NCBI RefSeq assembly: GCF_940670685.1
Contig: NZ_OW711693.1
Span: 2,294,001-2,358,000 of the forward strand
DNA length: 64,000 bases
Direction: 5' to 3'
From: Anaeropeptidivorans aminofermentans
Lineage (GTDB): Bacteria; Bacillota; Clostridia; Lachnospirales; UBA5962
Part shown: positions 41,259-50,964 of the stretch, piece after piece
Position numbering within the stretch: the stretch's first letter is position 1
Layout of the letters: every line of letters starts with the position of its first letter
Program-made: the position numbers and the translations under genes
Notes under the pieces: model-generated
Database searches by the model: none
What the model was told of the DNA's origin: nothing
Seen by the model: only the letters and a program-made list of their open reading frames with translations

Positions 41259-41987
41259 CTATTCTTTAATGTTTTCAAATCTATTTATAAACGTTTCTGT
41301 GGCATTTGTCAAGGAAAATTCAGCATTTAATTCTAAATATCTGAAAATATTTACCATATGAAGCAAAGCGGTGTCCAATTTTTGCTTTTCGCCAATTTTC
41401 GACAAGATAAAATTCGATTCAAAAATCTCTGAAAGCACCTTTTGAGACTCTTCTAAATTGGGAACCGGAAGCCCTTCCGCCTCGGCCTTTTCCAATACCT
41501 TTTCAGCTCTGATGAGAGCAGGAAGCTCCTTTGGAATTTTTTTAAGCTTATCCACTGGGGACTTATACTTTTTTTCTATATCCTTATTCTTATTCCAAAG
41601 CTCCAATACATCGTCGGAAGAAACTGCAGTATCGTCACCAAATATATGTGTATGCCTTGTTATCATTTTACGGCAAACCTGATCTATAACGTCCTCTATA
41701 TTAAAACTTCCTGCATTTTCTGAAAGCTTTGCCATAAAAATCACCTGAAAAAGCACGTCTCCCAGCTCCTCACAGAGCGCTTCCTCACTGCCTTTATTTA
41801 CGGCTTCTATGACTTCATAGGATTCTTCAAGAATATATTTCCTCAAATCCTCCCTTTTCTGTGCCTTATCCCAAGGGCAGCCGTTTTCAGATAAAAGAAC
41901 ATCAAGAACATCCTTGATATCATGAAAATTAAATTTTACATCTTTATCAATAGGAAGTCTAAGCTTCTTATTTTCAATTTCTGTCAT
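41259..41987 (-). CDS. mazG: Nucleoside triphosphate pyrophosphohydrolase MazG
   Basis: 242 residues from the ATG at 41987 (GGGGGTG upstream); a longer form to 42026 lacks a site. Two MazG helical segments are present. The first is complete, with ENGCPWDKAQKREDLRKYI, EESYEVIEAV and CEELGDVLFQVIFMAKLSE (the EExxE-x12-ExxD metal motif). The second, C-terminal half is more divergent. MazG removes aberrant or stress nucleotides. It lies between spoVT and hup, as in many Clostridia. Confidence 0.93.
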   Translation of the reverse strand: MTEIENKKLRLPIDKDVKFNFHDIKDVLDVLLSENGCPWDKAQKREDLRKYILEESYEVIEAVNKGSEEALCEELGDVLFQVIFMAKLSENAGSFNIEDVIDQVCRKMITRHTHIFGDDTAVSSDDVLELWNKNKDIEKKYKSPVDKLKKIPKELPALIRAEKVLEKAEAEGLPVPNLEESQKVLSEIFESNFILSKIGEKQKLDTALLHMVNIFRYLELNAEFSLTNATETFINRFENIKE

Positions 41988-42496
41988 ATCATCACACCCC
42001 CACTTTAAGGATATGATACAAGGCAAATAAAATCAAGCTTTTCTTCATTTTATTTAATACTAAACTTAGGAAAACACTTGCTTTCGCTAAAACAGGTTTT
42101 CAGCTATATTTCTATGTGAAGTATTTTGTCTTTGCAAAACCCACTCAGAAGTTTTGTTTCGCAAATTCTATGCCCCCCATAGCCGAATATCTTTCGCCTC
42201 TATCTCCGGGCCGCCGGATTTTTAACCCATGCCAAATAAATCCGGTCAAAAGCATTAAGGTCAGAAGCACTAAAACCCGTATATCAATCCTTTTATATTT
42301 TGCGGATCAAGAAGCCCTACAGTAACACTTCCCCCTGCAAAGAGGCTTTTTCTTTGCAAGGGGAAGCTTAACTTGCTTATATAGTAAAATAACCTGCTGT
42401 TTTAAGCTTTTTGAATAGAGTCCATAGTCTTAAAGTATAATATATATTTTAAAGCTATGAATACACACTGGTTTACAGATTTAAGGCAATCTACCT
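41988..42496. other. Gene-free stretch between mazG and spoVT
   Basis: It contains a possible family B remnant (42011-42062, AATAAAATCAAGC with a matching ATTTTATTT) and a GC-richer segment with ATCTCCGGGCCGCCGGATTT. A long inverted repeat, CTTCCCCCTGCAAAGA/TCTTTGCAAGGGGAAG, spans 42328-42366. No gene is seen. Confidence 0.45.
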
Positions 42497-43042
42497 TTAC
42501 TGCTCCATTTGCTTTCCTAAAAACCCTGCTGCTGTTTGGGCAAGCTTATTTTCAACTTCGCCCATTTTTTTATCGTTTGACAAAAAAACGACTGCGCCTA
42601 TAACATCACCTTCGGATATGATAGGGGAAATAAGCTGATTGGAATACATCTGTTCATCATCATCTTCCAAAATAGGAGCAAAGCCTTGCTCTCCCCTGCT
42701 GGAAATAATGGTGTTTCTTGTGTTTATAGCCTTTTCGAGGGCAGCTGATATATGCTTATCCATAAACTCTTTTTTAAGCCCTCCTGAAATCGCTATCACA
42801 TGGTCCTTATCAACGATACAAGTCACATGTCCGCTGGATTTGGATAAGCTTTCGGCATATTCCTTGGCAAACGCTCCAAGCTCTCCTATAGGCGAATACT
42901 TCTTAAGTATTATTTCTCCCTCTCGGTCCGTAAATATTTCCAAAGGGTCGCCTTCCCTTATTCTTAATGTACGTCGAATTTCCTTGGGTATAACAACCCT
43001 GCCTAAATCGTCAATTCTTCTGACAATACCCGTCGCTTTCAA
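42497..43042 (-). CDS. spoVT: Stage V sporulation protein T
   Basis: 181 residues. An N-terminal AbrB-type swapped-hairpin DNA-binding domain (about 1-50, KATGIVRRIDDLGRVVIPKE then IRRTLRIREGDPLEIF) is followed by a GAF-like C-terminal domain. SpoVT modulates sigma-G dependent genes in the forespore. The start is a TTG with AAGGAGGAG upstream, so the ribosome-binding site decides it. First gene of the conserved spoVT-mazG-hup-yabP series. Confidence 0.95.
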   Translation of the reverse strand: MKATGIVRRIDDLGRVVIPKEIRRTLRIREGDPLEIFTDREGEIILKKYSPIGELGAFAKEYAESLSKSSGHVTCIVDKDHVIAISGGLKKEFMDKHISAALEKAINTRNTIISSRGEQGFAPILEDDDEQMYSNQLISPIISEGDVIGAVVFLSNDKKMGEVENKLAQTAAGFLGKQMEQ

Positions 43043-43445
43043 AAAAACTCCTCCTTGTGTTTAATCTTTTCTGTCATCTATAGTAACCACAGTGAAACTG
43101 GAAAATGCGGCAGAAATAATTTTTATTCCTAAGCACATACTAATCAAATTCTAAAGAGACTATAAATTCTATTAGTATAATTAAATTATCAATAAGACAA
43201 TTTATTGCAGGCAGGATTTCTTATCTAAAGATGAGCATATCTAACGTAGCATTTTCCTAGGTTACTATAAGGCGTATCTTCTGAATTTTACTCTTGGTTT
43301 AAAAATTATTGTGGCCATAAATAAGACTTCATAAAAGCCAAAAAGGCAAAAAAGTATTAAATCCAAGGTATTTGAAAATACACCAGTCTGTAATGCCTAT
43401 CCTTATTTATCTTTAAATAAAGCTAAATAAGTTCTCCTTAACGCT

Positions 43446-43481
43446 TATAGTAAATTCCTTTTCTAAAATTAATTTACTATA
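43446..43481. repeat. Solo family A termini (36-base palindrome)
   Basis: TATAGTAAATTCC followed after 10 bases by AATTTACTATA. It looks like an internally deleted family A element. Confidence 0.6.
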
Positions 43482-43803
43482 GATCCGGGTTATAATAATC
43501 AGCTTGAAAATGATGTAGGTTTAAACCTGTAAATCATTTTAAACAAGCGCCCATTGCAGTTATGCTTATTAAATTTAAAAACTATACTTCATTTTGCAAT
43601 TTTAATAAGTTTCTTTAAGTTTATTTCCGACTTTAAACTTATGAACTGTAAATGGGATTAATTTGTTTCTAGCTTATTATTTATCACTACTGGAATTTTT
43701 ATTCATATGGGCAGGTAAATTTTATTTAATTTTATATTTCTTTTCCTTTTCATAAAAATAAACCCTTTTTCAATTAAATCTTTTAAATTATTATGTAGTT
43801 ATA

Positions 43804-43875
43804 TAGTTAACAAAAATAAAAACCTTTTTGTTAACTATAAAAAGGCGTATCCAATTTGGATACGCCTTTTATAGC
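43804..43875. repeat. Two adjacent strong hairpins
   Basis: TAGTTAACAAAAA/TTTTTGTTAACTA, directly followed by TATAAAAAGGCGTATCC/GGATACGCCTTTTATA. No gene ends here, so an RNA or palindromic element is possible. Confidence 0.6.
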
Positions 43876-44017
43876 ATGCGGTCAATCTTTTAGTACCTCA
43901 GGTGGAATAAACTTTCTCTGGGAGAATTGATATCTGTAATTGCTTGCGTCGCCATTGCAGCTAATTATATTTCCACAGTTAAAAACTTATTAAAGCCCCA
44001 TAGAACTTTAATAAAAG

Positions 44018-44042
44018 AGGCTGCCGACTTTGTCGGCAGCCT
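44018..44042 (-). terminator. Terminator of the gpsA-peptidase operon
   Basis: AGGCTGCCGAC and GTCGGCAGCCT arms with TTTTATT on the minus strand. Confidence 0.85.
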
Positions 44043-44047
44043 TAATA

Positions 44048-45082
44048 TTAATTTTCTAAATAAAGTGCAAGAAGCTTAAGGGTATTTTCTACGGCCTCGT
44101 AATGGCTTCTTTCCATGCCGTGGCTTGCCCCTACGCCCGGGCCTATAAGGCCGCCTTTAATGTTATTGCCGCCTTTTAATGCAGCAGAAACGTCCGACTG
44201 ATACATGGGGTATATATCTACGGCATATTGAATATTATTTTCCTTTGAAAGGTTTATGAGCTTCGTTGTAATATCATAGTCATAAGGGCCTGAGGAGTCC
44301 TTAGCGCATATGGATACGTCATATTCGGTGCAGTTAAGGTCAAGGCCTATGCAACCCATATCTACGGCTATAAGCTCTGTAATGTCTTCTGGGATATAGC
44401 TCATGCCATGGCCTACTTCTTCGTAAGAGCTGAAGAGAAGCTTTAATCCGTATTTTAATTTAATATTATTATCCTTAATGTATTTTAAAAGGCCCAAAAG
44501 TATTGAAGCGCTTAATTTATCGTCAAGGAAACGGCTCTTTATAAAGCCGCTTTCAGTTATCTGAAGCTTAGGGTCATAGCAAATAAAATCCCCGGTTTCG
44601 ATGCCAAGAGCTAAGGTATCTTTTTTGCATTTCACCTTTTCATCAAGCCTTACATGCATATTGTTTTCGTCTCTCGGAAGGATAAGGGCATCAGGAAAAA
44701 CATGAGCGGCAGGGCTGTTGGATAAAATTGTTCCTGTGTAAACCTTTCCGGAGCGTGTATGAACATTGCAGTATTCTCCGTCGAGGGTAGGAAGCATAGG
44801 GCCGCCAATTTTAGTAAAGGCAAGGCTTCCGTCTGCTTTTATGCTTCTTACCATAAGGCCTAAAGTGTCTACGTGAGCCGCAAGGCCGATGGTTCTTTCG
44901 TTTGATGCAAAAACCTCAACAATGAGATTGCCCTTTTCAGTATATATTGCTTTGTATCCCAATTTTTCTACTATGTTTGCAAGCTTTTTCATTACGTTTG
45001 CGGTAAATCCTGAAGGGCTGTCAACAGAAATTATTTCCTTGAGGCAATCTAATATATATTCCTTGTCAAAAATCATTGCCAT
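44048..45082 (-). CDS. M42-family metallopeptidase (glutamyl aminopeptidase / cellulase M family)
   Basis: 344 residues. Metal ligands can be read: LAAHVDTLGLMV, the SRFLDDKLSA aspartates, SSYEEVGHG glutamates, AVDMGCIG and SHGMERSH near the end. M42 enzymes are large tetrahedral cytoplasmic aminopeptidases that finish peptide breakdown. The start overlaps the gpsA end by 10 bases, so it is translationally coupled in the der-plsY-gpsA operon, although no functional link is evident. A second in-frame ATG two codons later is an alternative start. Confidence 0.93.
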   Translation of the reverse strand: MAMIFDKEYILDCLKEIISVDSPSGFTANVMKKLANIVEKLGYKAIYTEKGNLIVEVFASNERTIGLAAHVDTLGLMVRSIKADGSLAFTKIGGPMLPTLDGEYCNVHTRSGKVYTGTILSNSPAAHVFPDALILPRDENNMHVRLDEKVKCKKDTLALGIETGDFICYDPKLQITESGFIKSRFLDDKLSASILLGLLKYIKDNNIKLKYGLKLLFSSYEEVGHGMSYIPEDITELIAVDMGCIGLDLNCTEYDVSICAKDSSGPYDYDITTKLINLSKENNIQYAVDIYPMYQSDVSAALKGGNNIKGGLIGPGVGASHGMERSHYEAVENTLKLLALYLEN

Positions 45083-46101
45083 ATTAATCTTCCTCCTATC
45101 GTATCCTCTGAATTATGCTCCTGCTTTTTATTCCTTGTCATTAATTCCTCAACTGCTAAAACAGGGCTTTTCCCATGATTCAGTACATTATTTATTTCGG
45201 CCGTAATAGGCATTGGTACATTATATCTCAAAGAAAGCTCATAAGCAGCATTGGAGGTATTTACCCCTTCAACAACCATATGGATTTCCTTAAGGGTCTC
45301 TTCCAGGCTCTTTCCCTGGCCTAAAAGTATTCCGGCCCTTCTGTTTCTTGAATGCATGGACGTACATGTAACAATAAGATCGCCTATGCCTGAAAGGCCA
45401 AAAAATGTGTTTATTTCCGCTCCCATAGCAGCTCCAAGCTGAGATATTTCCTTAATTCCTCTCGTCATAAGAGCGGCCTTTGTATTGTCTCCGAAGCCCA
45501 TGCCGTCGGATATGCCTGCTGCAAGGGCTATAACGTTTTTAAGGGCGCCGCCAAGCTCCACGCCTATAATATCTGTATTGGTATATACTCTGAATTCCTT
45601 ATTCATAAAAACGTCCTGCACCATTTCCGCAAGAGCAAGGTCTGAAGATGAAGCTACTACTGTGGTAGGAAGCCTTCTGGATACCTCTTCTGCATGGCTT
45701 GGCCCTGAAAGAACCGCTACGGCGGCTTCTGGATAAACCTCTTTTATTACCTCCGAAAGCCTTTTTAAAGAGCCGTCTTCGAGCCCCTTTGAAACATTTA
45801 CAATGGATATTTTTTCAGGCATAAGGCCTTTAAAGCTTTCCATGGTGCTTCTTACAAACTTTGAAGGAACAGCATTAACAACGAGTTCCGCATTGAAAAG
45901 AGCTTCTTTTTTATCCCAAAACACCTCTACGTTTTCAGGAAGAGGCACTCCGGGAAGAAACTCTTTATTTTCCTTATTTGCAATTATACTCTCGGCCTCT
46001 TCTTTTCTGAAAGACCAAAGGCGGACTTTATGAGAATTATCTGCCAGAAGATATGCCAAAGCAGAGCCCCAGCTTCCTGAACCTAGAACAGTGATATTCA
46101 T
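45073..46101 (-). CDS. gpsA: Glycerol-3-phosphate dehydrogenase (NAD(P)+)
   Basis: 342 residues. N-terminal Rossmann motif VLGSGSWGSALAYLLADN, NVSKGLEDGS, VLSGPSHAEEVSR, GALKNVIALAAGISDG with the catalytic lysine, and GLSGIGDLIVTCTS. It makes sn-glycerol 3-phosphate from dihydroxyacetone phosphate for phospholipid synthesis and works directly ahead of PlsY, encoded 11 bases upstream. AGGAGG precedes the ATG. Confidence 0.97.
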   Translation of the reverse strand: MNITVLGSGSWGSALAYLLADNSHKVRLWSFRKEEAESIIANKENKEFLPGVPLPENVEVFWDKKEALFNAELVVNAVPSKFVRSTMESFKGLMPEKISIVNVSKGLEDGSLKRLSEVIKEVYPEAAVAVLSGPSHAEEVSRRLPTTVVASSSDLALAEMVQDVFMNKEFRVYTNTDIIGVELGGALKNVIALAAGISDGMGFGDNTKAALMTRGIKEISQLGAAMGAEINTFFGLSGIGDLIVTCTSMHSRNRRAGILLGQGKSLEETLKEIHMVVEGVNTSNAAYELSLRYNVPMPITAEINNVLNHGKSPVLAVEELMTRNKKQEHNSEDTIGGRLIWQ

Positions 46102-46112
46102 GAAATACCTCC

Positions 46113-46739
46113 TTATAACTGTTTTTTGAAACTAAACTTATTTTCTTTTCCCTCTATAATCCTTTTGATATTTCCCCTATGTAAATACCAGCTCATAACC
46201 GTTACAACAGCACCCAAAATAGCTGCCTCATAACCGTATCCGAAAGAAAAGACAGCTATGGGTAAAAGCAAAGTAATGGTTAAAGCCGCAGCAGAAATAT
46301 ATCTTGTGAAAATAACAATAATGATTCCTATGGAAAATAAAATAAGCATTATTCTAAAATCAATACAAATAATGATACCAAGGGTTGAAGCGATACCCTT
46401 TCCCCCTTTAAATTTAAGATAAAAGGGAAAGCTATGGCCTAAAACCGCTCCGATACCGCCGTAAAGGCCGGGAACAATAGAAGAATCTCCCAAAAAGGAG
46501 CCTCCGCCCCCAAATATCAAGGAGCATAGCGTATAAGCCAAAACAGCCTTTAAAACATCACATAAAAATACAGCAGCACCGGCCTTAAACCCTAAAACTC
46601 GAAGGGTATTGGTAGTTCCTGCGTTCCCGCTTCCGTAATCCCTAATATCTATTCCTCTGTAAAAAAGCTTCCCTACGATATAAGCGGTCTGAATAAGCCC
46701 TATAGCATATCCTAAAGCAAGGCAAAGAATTCTCGTCAT
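46113..46739 (-). CDS. plsY: Acyl-phosphate:glycerol-3-phosphate acyltransferase
   Basis: 208 residues, multi-pass membrane enzyme. Conserved loops: DYGSGNAGTTNTLRVLG (about 34-50), GHSFPFYLKFKGGKGIAST (about 101-119), and the C-terminal KRIIEGKENKF. It transfers the acyl group from acyl-phosphate to glycerol 3-phosphate to start phospholipid synthesis. Operon der-plsY-gpsA. Confidence 0.96.
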   Translation of the reverse strand: MTRILCLALGYAIGLIQTAYIVGKLFYRGIDIRDYGSGNAGTTNTLRVLGFKAGAAVFLCDVLKAVLAYTLCSLIFGGGGSFLGDSSIVPGLYGGIGAVLGHSFPFYLKFKGGKGIASTLGIIICIDFRIMLILFSIGIIIVIFTRYISAAALTITLLLPIAVFSFGYGYEAAILGAVVTVMSWYLHRGNIKRIIEGKENKFSFKKQL

Positions 46740-46791
46740 AAAGCACCTCTGATTATAAAGAATAGATGATGTTTGATTTTAATTCATTATA

Positions 46792-48111
46792 TTAATCTTT
46801 TCTGTTTCTTACGATAAAATGTATCGGTGTTCCTGTAAAACCGAAGGCCTGTCTGAACTGATTTTCTATATAGCGCTTATATGAAAAATGCATAAGTTCC
46901 GTATCGTTTACGAAAAGCACAAAGGTAGGCGGCTTTACGGAAACCTGGGTAACAAAGTATATTTTAAGCTGCTTTCCCTTATCCGTAGGCGGCGGAGACA
47001 TCGCAACTGCCTCTATCAGCACTTCATTTAGTATACCTGTAGCTATTCTTAAAGAAGCATTTTCCGAAACAATCCTGATTAAGCCAAAAAGCTGATCTAT
47101 TCGCTGGCCTGTAAGAGCGGAAACAAAAAGCTTGGGCGCGTAAGGCATGTATTTAAGTTCCATATCTATATCTTTAATAAACTTATTCATGGTTTTGCCG
47201 TCTTTTTCAATGGCATCCCATTTATTCACGGCAATAATAGCGGCCTTTCCCCTCTCATGGGCAATACCTGCTATTTTCGTATCCTGGTCGGTGATGCCTT
47301 CCTCTGCGTTTATTACGAGAACACATACATCACAGCGTTCAACTGCAGCTATTGCGCGTATGATAGAGTATTTTTCTATATTTTCTTTTATTTTGGACTT
47401 TCTTCTCATTCCGGCAGTGTCTATGAAGACATAGTTATGGCCGTCCTTTTCGTAAGGGGTATCGATGGCGTCTCTGGTGGTTCCTGGAATATCGCTTACA
47501 ATCAGCCTGTCTTCTCCAAGAATCCTGTTTATAATAGAGGACTTGCCTACGTTTGGCTTTCCTACAATGGCTATTTTGATAGTCTCGTCGTCTTCTTCCT
47601 CGTCACCTGTTTCAGGGAAGAACTTTACAACCTCATCAAGCATATCCCCAAGACCCAAAGCCTGCCCTGCAGAAATAGGAATAGGCTCAGAAAGCCCTAA
47701 GGAATAAAATTCATATATATCTAAGTTGGCCTTTCGCATGTCGTCAACCTTGTTAACGGCAAGAACGAGAGGCTTTCCTGATTTTCTAAGCATGTTTGCT
47801 ACCTGCTCATCGGCGTCTGTGATGCCTGTTTTTACGTCTACAACAAATAAAACCACATCAGATGTCTCTATGGCGATTTCGGCCTGTTTCATCATCTGTC
47901 TTGTGATTATATCTTCCGCATCGGGGTCTATTCCCCCTGTGTCTATAATTGTAAATTCTTTGCCAAGCCATTCAACATCGGCGTATATTCTGTCTCTTGT
48001 TACTCCGGGCGTATCCTCAACGATGGATATTCTTTCTCCCGCCAATCTATTAAATAAGGTTGATTTTCCTACATTAGGCCTGCCAACCACTGCTACAATA
48101 GGTTTTCCCAT
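46792..48111 (-). CDS. der: Ribosome assembly GTPase Der (EngA)
   Basis: 439 residues: two tandem GTPase domains (G1 motifs GRPNVGKST at about 9 and GKPNVGKSS at about 183, with DTPGVTRD and DIPGTTRD switches, two NKxD motifs) and a C-terminal KH-like domain ending [16 protein letters not shown]. Der matures the 50S subunit and is essential in most bacteria. It follows the DUF512 gene by 11 bases, a conserved arrangement. Confidence 0.98.
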   Translation of the reverse strand: MGKPIVAVVGRPNVGKSTLFNRLAGERISIVEDTPGVTRDRIYADVEWLGKEFTIIDTGGIDPDAEDIITRQMMKQAEIAIETSDVVLFVVDVKTGITDADEQVANMLRKSGKPLVLAVNKVDDMRKANLDIYEFYSLGLSEPIPISAGQALGLGDMLDEVVKFFPETGDEEEDDETIKIAIVGKPNVGKSSIINRILGEDRLIVSDIPGTTRDAIDTPYEKDGHNYVFIDTAGMRRKSKIKENIEKYSIIRAIAAVERCDVCVLVINAEEGITDQDTKIAGIAHERGKAAIIAVNKWDAIEKDGKTMNKFIKDIDMELKYMPYAPKLFVSALTGQRIDQLFGLIRIVSENASLRIATGILNEVLIEAVAMSPPPTDKGKQLKIYFVTQVSVKPPTFVLFVNDTELMHFSYKRYIENQFRQAFGFTGTPIHFIVRNRKD

Positions 48112-48122
48112 TTTTTCCTCCG

Positions 48123-49454
48123 CTATTTTGAAAATATGGCATTGATAAAATCTGCCCCTGTATTTTCAACTGACTCTATTTTTATATTAAGGCTTGATTC
48201 CATATCCATAAGGCTTATATCATCAAGAAAAATATCTTCGTCTCTTTTAAGGGCATTTTTAGGTATCAGGAGCTTTCTTCCAAGGTCTTTTCCTGAAAGG
48301 GTTTTTATGATGTCATTGCCTGTTAAAAGCCCCGAGACTGTAATATTATGCCCAAAAAAATCATTATTTACGGCATATACATTTATATTAATGCCGAACC
48401 TTTTTTGAATCTCGCCGCATAGCTCTTTCATTAAGCCTTCTGCGGCACATCCTGTAACTATGGATATTTTTTCCATTTGTTTTACTATTCTAAGCTTATC
48501 AATTTCATTATAGAACTCATTTCTAAAGGAAGCAGCCATGCCAACCCCGTTTTCTATCTGAGGAAAGTCTTCATAATAGTCCACTTCCGGAAAATCGTAT
48601 CCGGCAGTTAAATAAAATTCATCGGAAGCATAGACGAAGCTTGTCTTATGCTTTTCCTTGATTTTTTTCTGCCAGTAATTTACCTGCTCTATGACTTTTC
48701 TTGCGTCTTCTTTCCCAAAGGGCGTAAGCGGATAAAGCCTATCCCTATATTTTGATATCCCTACAGGCACTATGGAAAGAGATTTTCCGTGGGGTATATA
48801 TTCAGATAAATCCGATATGGTTTTATCTAAATGCTCTCCGTCGTTTATGCCGTTACATAAAACCACCTGATAGTTCATCTCAATATTTCCGGCAGCTATT
48901 TTATCCATGTAATATTTAAGCTTTTCCGAATTGGGATTCTTTAGCATAAATCTTCTAAGCTCCGGATTTGTTGCGTGAACGGATATATTAATAGGTGAAA
49001 GATGATAAAATATAATCCGATCTAAATCCTTTTCGCTCATATTTGTAAGGGTGACATAATTTCCCTGTAAAAAGGAGAGCCTGGAATCATCATCTTTAAA
49101 ATAAAGCGTTTCTCTCATTCCCTTGGGAAGCTGGTCTATAAAGCAGAAGATGCATTTATTCTTACAGCTTTTGGCGCAGTCCATAAGGCCGGATTCAAAA
49201 ACAATGCCCAAATCTTCATCAATGTCTTTTTCTATTTCCAAAAGCCATTCTTCACCAAAATGCTTTTCTATTAAAACTTCTATATACTCGTCTTTTATGG
49301 CATATCTATAATCAAAAATATCTTGGATTTCACTATCATTTACGGCTAAAAGAATATCTCCTTTTTCTATGCCCATTTCTTCTGCGATGCTTAAAGGCTC
49401 AACCTTTATGATGACATTTTGATGAGCACTCATATTATTCTTGTCGTTTTCCAA
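48123..49454 (-). CDS. DUF512-family radical SAM-like protein with PDZ domain
   Basis: 443 residues: N-terminal PDZ-like domain (about 12-60, [17 protein letters not shown]), a radical SAM-type motif C97-x3-C101-x2-C104 ([10 protein letters not shown]) with an extra C93, then the DUF512 region with [18 protein letters not shown], and the conserved GITTxxx-like late segment [20 protein letters not shown]. The function is unknown, yet it is strongly linked to der in Clostridia. The gene sits between pgeF and der within a packed operon. Confidence 0.88.
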   Translation of the reverse strand: MENDKNNMSAHQNVIIKVEPLSIAEEMGIEKGDILLAVNDSEIQDIFDYRYAIKDEYIEVLIEKHFGEEWLLEIEKDIDEDLGIVFESGLMDCAKSCKNKCIFCFIDQLPKGMRETLYFKDDDSRLSFLQGNYVTLTNMSEKDLDRIIFYHLSPINISVHATNPELRRFMLKNPNSEKLKYYMDKIAAGNIEMNYQVVLCNGINDGEHLDKTISDLSEYIPHGKSLSIVPVGISKYRDRLYPLTPFGKEDARKVIEQVNYWQKKIKEKHKTSFVYASDEFYLTAGYDFPEVDYYEDFPQIENGVGMAASFRNEFYNEIDKLRIVKQMEKISIVTGCAAEGLMKELCGEIQKRFGININVYAVNNDFFGHNITVSGLLTGNDIIKTLSGKDLGRKLLIPKNALKRDEDIFLDDISLMDMESSLNIKIESVENTGADFINAIFSK

Positions 49455-49457
49455 AAT

Positions 49458-50273
49458 TTATCTCTCCATTATTTCTATCATCGCAGCCATGGAGCCTCTG
49501 TCCTTTCCCATAAACCTGTGAGAATAAAACAAATCAGGGTTGCACTTTGTACACATAACTGCCACTTCAATGTTCTCAGGCTGAACTCCTGCTTCCACAA
49601 GATGCCTTTTATTTATATTCTTTAAATCAATATTAAATTTATTCCTTTTTTCATCTTTCACAATATATTCGCCTGCAAATCTTATTTTGTCGTAAAACTC
49701 CTCGGCAACAGGATAATCTACTTCAAAACAGCATTTTCCTATGGCAGGACCAATAGCACAGAGTAAGTCTTCAGGATTTGTTCCGAAAGTTTCCTGCATT
49801 TTTTTAATTGTAACTGCCCCTATGTTATCGGCAGTTCCTCTCCAGCCTGCATGAGAAAGGCCGATGGCCTTATTTTTAGGATCCACAAAATAAATAGGCA
49901 CACAGTCCGCATAAAAAGCTGTAAGAACGATTCCCGGGGTATTTGTAATATAGCCGTCGGCATTTTCCAAATTGCTTTTCTTTAAAAAGCCCTGCCCCTT
50001 ATCCTCCAAATCAAGAACTTTTATATTCGTACCGTGAACCTGCTTTGAAAAGCTTATGCCCTCATAGGATAAACCTGTTACCTCGCATAACCTTCTATAA
50101 TTTTCGTATACATTTTCTGCCTTCTTTTCTTTTGAAAAGGCAAGATTCAGACTTTTGCAATTTCCTTCAGACACGCCGCCTACTCTAGTGGAAAACACAT
50201 GCTTTACAAAATCAACTCTGTCAAAAATTTCAAATGTGATGTATTTGATTCCCTTTTCAAATCTTATTTTCAT
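49458..50273 (-). CDS. pgeF: Peptidoglycan editing factor PgeF (YfiH, laccase-domain)
   Basis: 271 residues, cytoplasmic. FSTRVGGVSEGNCKSLNLAF, ADCVPIYFVDPKNKAIGLSH with HAGWRGT, and HRFMGKDRGSMAAM are the metal-site segments of the family. PgeF corrects UDP-MurNAc with L-Ser in place of L-Ala; purine nucleoside phosphorylase activity is also reported for relatives. Only 3 bases before the DUF512 gene. Confidence 0.94.
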   Translation of the reverse strand: MKIRFEKGIKYITFEIFDRVDFVKHVFSTRVGGVSEGNCKSLNLAFSKEKKAENVYENYRRLCEVTGLSYEGISFSKQVHGTNIKVLDLEDKGQGFLKKSNLENADGYITNTPGIVLTAFYADCVPIYFVDPKNKAIGLSHAGWRGTADNIGAVTIKKMQETFGTNPEDLLCAIGPAIGKCCFEVDYPVAEEFYDKIRFAGEYIVKDEKRNKFNIDLKNINKRHLVEAGVQPENIEVAVMCTKCNPDLFYSHRFMGKDRGSMAAMIEIMER

Positions 50274-50282
50274 TTTTAGCTC

Positions 50283-50630
50283 CTAAAATGCATTTTCTAT
50301 ATGCTCTATATTACTAAAGCTCCCTGTTATTTCTAATACGTCAAACCTGAAATCTCCATCAGGCAGATTATTTTCTGAAATAAAAGTGAGGGCTGTTTTA
50401 CGGATTTTATCCTGCTTTCTTGCATCCACAAATTCCCTGGGATAGCCGTAAGAGGTGTTTTTTCTGTATTTAACCTCTATAAAAACATATAAGCTGTCTT
50501 TTTTTGCTATAATATCGATTTCACCGTAACGGGAATGATAATTTCTTTCTGCAATAATATAGCCTTTTTCTTTTATGTAATTTATTGCCGAAAGCTCCCC
50601 TGCTTCCCCTTTATTTATTTTTAGGGACAT
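50283..50630 (-). CDS. YraN / UPF0102 nuclease-fold protein
   Basis: 115 residues from the ATG at 50630 (AGGTGA upstream); a longer frame to 50726 lies inside the neighbouring gene. NKGEAGELSAINYIKEKGY, ERNYHSRYGEIDIIAKKD and FIEVKYRKNTSYG contain the E-x-D-x(n)-ExK nuclease-like core. The role is unclear. It overlaps the FlhB-like gene by 20 bases. Confidence 0.92.
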   Translation of the reverse strand: MSLKINKGEAGELSAINYIKEKGYIIAERNYHSRYGEIDIIAKKDSLYVFIEVKYRKNTSYGYPREFVDARKQDKIRKTALTFISENNLPDGDFRFDVLEITGSFSNIEHIENAF

Positions 50631-50925
50631 ATTTCTTATCACCTGCTTTATCCAGACGGGTAATAAACACAAGAATCTGAGCCACAGCTTCATAAAGCTC
50701 AGGCGGAATATAATCCCCCAAATCAATGTTCATAAGGTCTTCTGCAAGGGCCTTATCTTCTATGACAGGGATTTTTTCACTATCGGCCTTGTCGATTATT
50801 TTTTCCGCCACATATCCTTTACCTTGAGCAATTACCTTGGGTGCTATATCCTTAGGGGAATATTTAACGGCAACGGCCTTTTTTTGCTTATTTATATTTT
50901 TATTTGAAAACATAAAATCACTCAC
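50611..50925 (-). CDS. FlhB C-terminal domain-like protein (YlqH)
   Basis: 104 residues from a GTG; an ATG four codons later (50913) is equally possible. KKAVAVKYSPKDIAPKVIAQ, GYVAEKIIDKADSEKIPVIE and DYIPPELYEAVAQILVFI correspond to the cytoplasmic autocleavage domain of the flagellar export protein FlhB, without its membrane part; the NPTH cleavage site is missing. Standalone copies lie beside rnhB in many Firmicutes. Function unknown. Confidence 0.85.
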   Translation of the reverse strand: MSDFMFSNKNINKQKKAVAVKYSPKDIAPKVIAQGKGYVAEKIIDKADSEKIPVIEDKALAEDLMNIDLGDYIPPELYEAVAQILVFITRLDKAGDKKYVPKNK

Positions 50926-50964
50926 AGTATAAAAGCAATAAAATAAACGGAAACTTTATAAATT

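Larger units (their letters stand above)
43043..44017. other. Gene-free 1-kb stretch with palindromes
   Basis: It holds the spoVT upstream region, a solo family A terminus pair (43446-43481) and two abutting hairpins (43804-43837 and 43836-43875). No frame with a start and ribosome-binding site was found on either strand. Confidence 0.5.

Noticed and set aside
42328-42366. The CTTCCCC...GGGGAAG inverted repeat as a spoVT terminator
   Set aside because: It is 130 bases past the stop and has no T tract on the minus strand, so it was left as an unexplained inverted repeat.
47257-47700. Long plus-strand frames opposite der
   Set aside because: They mirror the two GTPase domains of der on the opposite strand and have no homology of their own.
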